NCBI GenBank assembly: GCA_022578965.1
Contig: MU400556.1
Location: forward strand, 66,823-130,822
Direction of reading: 5' to 3'
Length of the DNA: 64,000 bases
From: Xylaria sp. FL1777
Lineage: Eukaryota; Ascomycota; Sordariomycetes; Xylariales; Xylariaceae
Part shown: positions 59,386 through 64,000 of the stretch, piece after piece
Numbering within the stretch: the stretch's first letter is position 1
Layout: each line of letters starts with the position of its first letter
Notes under the pieces: generated by a model
Seen by the model: the letters and a program-made list of their open reading frames with translations, nothing else
Told to the model about the DNA's origin: nothing
Databases searched by the model: none
Made by a program: the position numbers and the translations under genes

Positions 59386-59847
59386 ATGTCTAATTTCGGA
59401 GAGCCAGGACTTTCACGACGCCTGGGCTTCACACGATGGCCGACACTAAATCAAGCTCAACCAATTAGCTTCTCCGAGTGGAAGTGTTCGAAATGCGGCA
59501 CGAAGGTAGTTGATGCGAAGATTTGTCCTAGTTGTGCTCTCCTGTAACATTCATCACAACAATGGCTCTTCACAGATGGAATTAAGATGGGATCGGAATT
59601 ATATTCCTCTGATCAGCCCTGGCTGATGCTGGTTACGTTATCCGACTGGTTTTGCACCGAATGCAAAAGGAAAGTCGATTCAGGAAAGGCATGCCCAATG
59701 TGTCACCGAATGCAAAGGGCTGAAAGACACGGGCTCGACACGCTTGATACGGAGTACCATCGATGGACGCGCACGCTGGAGCAGCTAGAGTGTGGTGACT
59801 CGAGGCTGTATTCCTTCGAGTACCAGCTTTATGGTGTCGACCTTTGA
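59386..59847 (+). pseudogene. Double zinc-ribbon protein split by one in-frame stop
   Basis: A 153-codon reading frame interrupted only by TAA at 59545-59547. The first half (53 residues, ATG at 59386) ends with a zinc ribbon CSKCGTKVVDAKICPSC; the second half (ATG at 59587, 86 residues) carries CTECKRKVDSGKACPMC. Both have the pattern W-x-C-x2-C-x9-C-P-x-C with KV and K-x-C-P shared, so they are likely repeats of one double zinc-ribbon protein. The only GT-AG pair around the stop (31 bases) is too short for a normal intron and would shift frame. Options are a nonsense-mutated pseudogene, stop readthrough, or two tiny adjacent genes. Function unknown; zinc ribbons often mediate protein or RNA contacts. 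Confidence 0.5.
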
Positions 59848-61287
59848 AGGAGGGGGGTTGTTATGTCTGAGGCATTATCCCGATACGAAGACGTTGGCCT
59901 CTCGACAAATGGCCTTCTGATGATGATGCTGTTTTTCTGGAAGTCGAGTAGGGCAATGGGAATTAATGACCTCGACGAACCTATGTTCCTTATTTTTCTA
60001 TCTCTTTCCTATTTCGCGAGTCAGCGTTTGATGATGGACGGGGGTTTGTGTGATTCGGATTGTTTGAAAAGGATGATTGCTCATCCATACTAGCTAGCTA
60101 GCTAGCTTCGTGTCACCAAATTCCAACTCTTATTCCACTACACGTCGTCGAGTCGTAAACTGCACTCCGGTCTTATATCGTGAGATAAGGTGCTATTGAG
60201 ACTCGTAATAAGTCACATGTAGTATTGGCTGACTGGTGAGGTGAACTGTCTCCCAGCCGTACTATTGTTTTGGAAGTGTCCACGAGGCCTGCCCAAGATG
60301 ATTTTCTGACCAAATGGAGGAGAGGTGGGAGTATTTGGTTCGGGTAGGTCATGTAGAGTTATTGTAAAAAAAAAAAAAAAAAAAGAAGAAGGAATGAGCT
60401 TCGAGGAGGCCGACACTATAGATTTGATGTGACCTTGATTGTAAACTGCAAAGGAACCTTGAAGGGAGAAGAAGGGGGATGGGCTTTTTTACTTAGCACC
60501 CAACTCTCTCTCATGGCAGATGGATGGATGGGATACCGGTTAGGAGGGTTGGCCAATCGGACGCTTGACATCTTCTGCGTGGTTGTCTCATTCTATTTGG
60601 GCGGGTGCACCTGCTCTCGAATTCTACCGGTAGGATCTGGCACTCGCAACCTGCTGAGGGCTTGATGCGCAAGTCCCTTTCGGTCAAGTTCTCCTCGTTT
60701 GGTGCTCTCTCATGATTTCGTCATGTGCAGATGTGACCCCTGTCTTCCAAGTTGGTGCTACCCCAACCGAGCCCTTTCCTTATTCTTTCCATTTTTCACT
60801 GATCCAAACACTTGATGCCGAGAACAGTTACCCATTTCTTACTAAGATATACCTAAGTGACCTCTAATATTCAAACCGGCCTTACACAATACGAGATGAA
60901 ATTGGGAGAATTTTGCGACGTGAATCATTGAACTCTATAGTTTCTAGATACCGAGTGGACGCCGTTGTTCTAAATGACATTTTAGACATATGAAATCCAC
61001 GTTATGCCATGATCGGCCATGGTACAGGTAGTGAGTACCTCTTCTTCTATTCCCCCCAGTGGTATCAAAAACCAAACTCCTGCCATTCAAATGCAACAAA
61101 CATCCTTCCCCGAAGAATTAAGATAATCGATGGAATTGAAATAAGTTAAACGCGATTCCAGGTCTGAAAAAAAAAACACACAATAAACCCAAGACAATGC
61201 TTCGCTTCATCTATCCCACGAACCACGAAGACGTTCATAGCAAGCGACAGATTATCTCCCAATGTCTTCACCCGTGCTATATAGCTC
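59848..61287. other. Intergenic region with simple repeats
   Basis: No supportable gene; a 76-codon frame at 59863-60093 follows the zinc-ribbon frame closely but has no recognisable motif. A CTAG repeat (about 60090-60107) and an A-rich run (about 60366-60385) are present. Confidence 0.5.
60366..60385. repeat. Homopolymeric A tract
   Basis: About 19 consecutive A followed by GAAGAAGG, read directly. It could be simple slippage or the tail of an old retroposed sequence, but no recognisable element precedes it. Confidence 0.8.
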
Positions 61288-61764
61288 TTAAGCCATAAAG
61301 AACGCGCCAATACCCATCACGGCTATGATAAGCCCAGACTGAGCGGCAAACGAACTGGCGCCGGCAGTTGTAGGCGTTGCAGAGGTAGCTGGCGATGAAG
61401 ACGAAGGATAGGTTGAAGCCCCAGAAGTCGTTGCCAAAGTAGGATATGTCACAGGAACTGAGCTAGTGGGGTAGCTGGAAGATCCACCGTGAGCAGTTGT
61501 CGAGTTCGAAACGGGGTAGTAGACGGATGTGGTCGTGTTGACTGCGGAATAGCTCGAGAACGAGGACGATGATGATAATGGAGACGCCGAATAGGACAGT
61601 ACAGACGAGGTGCTGGGGGGAGGAGTGTACAGCGGACAAGCAGTGTTGGTCGGGTTGCACTGGGTAATGGTGACAGTCGCCGTCATGTACGTGGTGCTTG
61701 TTGTGGTCTGCGCAACGGCGGACAAGGCGCTCGCGGCCAATACGACTAATGAGGGAGCGTGCAT
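61288..61764 (-). CDS. GPI-anchored Ser/Thr-rich cell-wall protein
   Basis: A single exon of 158 residues from the ATG at 61764; the frame is open further upstream, but this start gives a clean signal peptide (MHAPSLVVLAASALSAVAQ). The mature chain is Ser/Thr/Tyr-rich with one Cys pair (TQCNPTNTACPLY) and Val-Tyr-Tyr and Ser-Ser repeats. The C-terminus (SSFAAQSGLIIAVMGIGAFFMA) is a short polar spacer plus hydrophobic tail, the standard GPI-attachment signal of small fungal wall proteins. It is expected to be heavily O-glycosylated at the cell surface. No enzyme domain; a structural or surface-masking role is inferred from composition only. Confidence 0.82.
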   Translation of the reverse strand: MHAPSLVVLAASALSAVAQTTTSTTYMTATVTITQCNPTNTACPLYTPPPSTSSVLSYSASPLSSSSSFSSYSAVNTTTSVYYPVSNSTTAHGGSSSYPTSSVPVTYPTLATTSGASTYPSSSSPATSATPTTAGASSFAAQSGLIIAVMGIGAFFMA

Positions 61765-63375
61765 GTTGGTAGAGACTGACAGTCGTTCTACTTTGAAGGG
61801 ACTATTGTGTTGGATTTGCTTGGCAGAAAAATGCGACAAACACGATGTAGTGTGTAGTGTCCTTGCGGTTTTAGATTCCAGAAACCGGGTTGAGGAATGA
61901 ATGGCAGCAATAGCGCAAAATCCGAGCAAGAAATGAGTGTGAACTTGCGATGAGGAAGTGATGGCTTTCGCAGGAGAAGAGAGTGCTGATAGCGAAGAGA
62001 TATGGAGAGATAGAGGAATATATGAAGTGAGGAAGAAAACGAGTGGGAAAACGTGCTTAGTGCGTGGTAATCTCACAGCCCTTTTCCCTTTTCATCCAAC
62101 CTGAAGATCGTACCTGGATAAAGATAGGCTAGCGTCACTTTGGGGACGAGACCCCTGGGGCCATTGATTGGATGCCTTGGGTTTGCCTTGGCTCGTTGGG
62201 ATCGACAACGCCTCTCCACCACGCCGCCATGCTCTGTTCTGGCCAGCCGTCACTGAGATTTCCATCTTCACGGTGCTTGACTGGCAGTTTCCATGTGCTG
62301 TCTACATTTCCCTTCTGCGTTATTGGCAACTGATCTGGCTATCATTTCTTCTAACTTGGATTGATGTGTTTTCATCTGCAACTGAAAAGTCCCATTTGGT
62401 GCGAAATATTTTTAGTTGACAGCGTATGGTATGCGTAGGGTTGCTGCTGTTCCTGCAGTAGCGTACACTAGAAGGGGCTGATAATGCTACCCTACCTGCA
62501 CGGGCCATGAGATACTTCTAAAACAGTGCGATCGCTTAGGGTACCGGTACTCCATTCCCCACGAAATAACAATTTAGGTACATTGGCTTACTCAGTGAGC
62601 TCTGGGGAAAATATGGAGTGGTCACTGTAAAGTGCTACTGTAGATTTCTTCTACGGTCGGCCTAGGATCACTATTATCGCAAGGGCGAGCGGGACAAGCC
62701 GGTACGGACGCAAAGATGCCAAGCTGAAAATCCCTTGTAAAATGAGCCCATTATATCCTTTGTTCCGCCAATCACCAAGCCGTAAACCCCCAACCTTACC
62801 CATTCCTATCACCTCGTACCACGTTGATCCATACAATCATCACACGTACCATAAAGCAAACAACAACCTTCAATTACAGTACACGACACTCCCTTTTTTT
62901 TTGTCTTCCCATCTCATTACACCCCAGTCCTCGAGCCAACACTCCCTCGAAACACAATACTACTAGATGAGAACCCATGAGCAAACCACACAAACCTAAC
63001 CAAACTGTTGTACACCCATTCGATCCAACCAGCCCAACAGATATGAAATTTAAAGAAAATTAGATAATTGAGATGTATCAGTGACAAAGGAAATAAACGC
63101 ATTCATATCGTACAACACTGATAGGTATTACAAATCTTGAAAGCTCGTCAGCCCGCATGGTATCATTGGAGATGATGTCACGCCCTTGCTCATTCTGACT
63201 TCCGAGAAAAGGTCACAACTAGCACTCAGTACTGGGCGCCCGTGTTCTCGGTCTGCGAAGACAGGTCTGCGATGCAAGGGAAACAAGTCAGGGAGGGGTT
63301 CCAGCAAGCCGGAACATTAGATTCGATCTGTACACCGCAGACGCCCTGCCAGCTGAAGCAAACTGCAGACGACCC
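61765..63375. other. Intergenic region upstream of the GPI-type gene
   Basis: Holds the promoter of the minus-strand wall protein and the 3' flank of the edge gene. No recognisable gene; only short unrelated frames. Pyrimidine-rich stretches lie near 62880-62910. Confidence 0.55.
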
Positions 63376-64000
63376 TTAGCCAGCATAGTCCTGTTGAGCA
63401 GCGCATCTAAAACGGGTAATCCCCGGCTGTCCTCGACGAGGCAACTGTCCGCGAGCCCCTCTGTGGCCAATGCCGTGTTCGGCATACGAATAAGAAGAAG
63501 CGTTATAAGCAGGCGCCTCAGCGAGATCGTCGTAAAACGCGTCCTGGAGTCGCGGAGGATGGAGGAGGTGTGCGTCCCTGCGCCGGAGGAAATCAAGCTG
63601 CTCCTCGGCCCGCGACCACCGCTCTTGTTCCTCGAGGAGCCGCAGCCGCGCGTCGGTGGCCTCTTGCATTGTCTTCGCGTAGTATGCCGCCCGGCGCTGG
63701 TGCTCGCGGTTCCACTGCTGACGCTTTCGCTCTTCTTCATCGACGTCACGTGAAGCCGTGGAATTGGTGGAACTGCTGCTTCGTGAGGACCGACCACGGC
63801 GCTCGCGGTCCGGTTGAGCCTGCGGTTGCGTCTGCAGCAGCCCCTGGCTTTGCGCGTACCGCACCATCTCCTCGACGCGACGCGCCTCCTCGCGCTTCTT
63901 CGCCTCCTCCTCCAGCAGTTGCCGAACTCTCGCCACGTCGGCCGCGCATGCCTCCTGCTTGCTCAGCTGTTCCGCGTGCTTGTCGTTGATGGCGTCCTGC
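63376..64000 (-). CDS. 3' part of a coiled-coil Arg/Glu-rich protein (partial, runs off window)
   Basis: The minus-strand frame is open from the right edge (first readable residues QDAINDKHAEQLSK) to a stop at 63376, so only the C-terminal 207 residues are visible. The first half is strongly charged with heptad-like Glu/Arg/Lys/Leu (RVRQLLEEEAKKREEARR), a coiled coil, followed by a Ser/Arg-rich linker and a second charged helix (WNREHQRRAAYYAKTMQEA). The tail is Tyr/Gly/Arg-rich and ends QQDYAG. The overlapping minus-strand frame 63288-63797 and plus-strand frames are shadows of this composition. I do not recognise the family. Confidence 0.65.
   Translation of the reverse strand, partial: QDAINDKHAEQLSKQEACAADVARVRQLLEEEAKKREEARRVEEMVRYAQSQGLLQTQPQAQPDRERRGRSSRSSSSTNSTASRDVDEEERKRQQWNREHQRRAAYYAKTMQEATDARLRLLEEQERWSRAEEQLDFLRRRDAHLLHPPRLQDAFYDDLAEAPAYNASSYSYAEHGIGHRGARGQLPRRGQPGITRFRCAAQQDYAG

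Noticed and set aside
59544..59574. GTAAC...CACAG as an intron removing the zinc-ribbon stop
   Set aside because: Only 31 bases, below the usual fungal minimum, and not a multiple of three, so the frame would be lost.
1..64000. CRISPR arrays, bacterial operons or prophage
   Set aside because: The window is eukaryotic with spliced genes; no regularly spaced direct repeats were seen.

Overview
The window is nuclear DNA of a filamentous ascomycete (Pezizomycotina, most likely a Sordariomycete; I cannot name the genus). The evidence is short phase-consistent GT-AG introns of about 50-180 bases, fungal-type proteins (fused flavodoxin/hemoprotein sulfite reductase, 14-3-3 starting MTTERES, Sac/5-phosphatase, PEX6, cytochrome c peroxidase), small secreted cysteine proteins and GPI-type Ser/Thr-rich proteins, and intergenic DNA full of TACCTAGGTA-like words and microsatellites. 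I rebuilt exon-intron structures by hand; every multi-exon model below keeps frame across all junctions and joins conserved protein blocks.

Layout. 1.3-6.2 kb: sulfite reductase beta subunit (+). 6.8-11.8 kb: a run of secreted proteins (+): two six-cysteine small proteins that appear to be diverged paralogues, then a class 3 lipase. 14.1-15.4 kb: 14-3-3 protein with an 8-base microexon (+). 16.6-21.0 kb: synaptojanin-like inositol polyphosphate phosphatase (+). 22.0-22.8 kb: orphan protein with a Pro-Glu repeat (+). 24.6-26.9 kb: PRP39 splicing factor (+). 28.8-30.0 kb: mitochondrial cytochrome c peroxidase (+). 31.9-32.2 kb: a 314-base foldback element. 33.5-34.7 kb: secreted Thr/Val-rich protein with a C-terminal Apple/PAN-like cysteine module (+). 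35.3-36.4 kb: ATP11 F1-ATPase assembly factor (+).

37.2-48.6 kb is a lipid/peroxisome neighbourhood: a 4-coumarate-CoA-ligase-like acyl-CoA ligase ending in the peroxisomal signal AKL (-), a membrane-anchored steryl ester hydrolase-type lipase (-), and PEX6, the AAA ATPase that recycles the peroxisomal import receptor (+). 49.3-51.0 kb: thioredoxin-fold SH3BGR-like protein with a long charged disordered tail (-). 51.8-52.7 kb: metallophosphoesterase (-). 52.7-59.4 kb is nearly gene-free. 59.4-59.8 kb: a double zinc-ribbon reading frame split by one in-frame stop. 61.3-61.8 kb: GPI-type Ser/Thr-rich wall protein (-). 63.4 kb to the end: the 3' part of a coiled-coil Arg/Glu-rich gene that runs off the window (-).

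Most genes are unrelated housekeeping neighbours. The observations most worth following are the six-cysteine secreted pair with a shared intron phase, the stop-split double zinc ribbon, the 14-3-3 microexon, the foldback element, and the repeated LQSPTTG-type motif in the SH3BGR-like protein.
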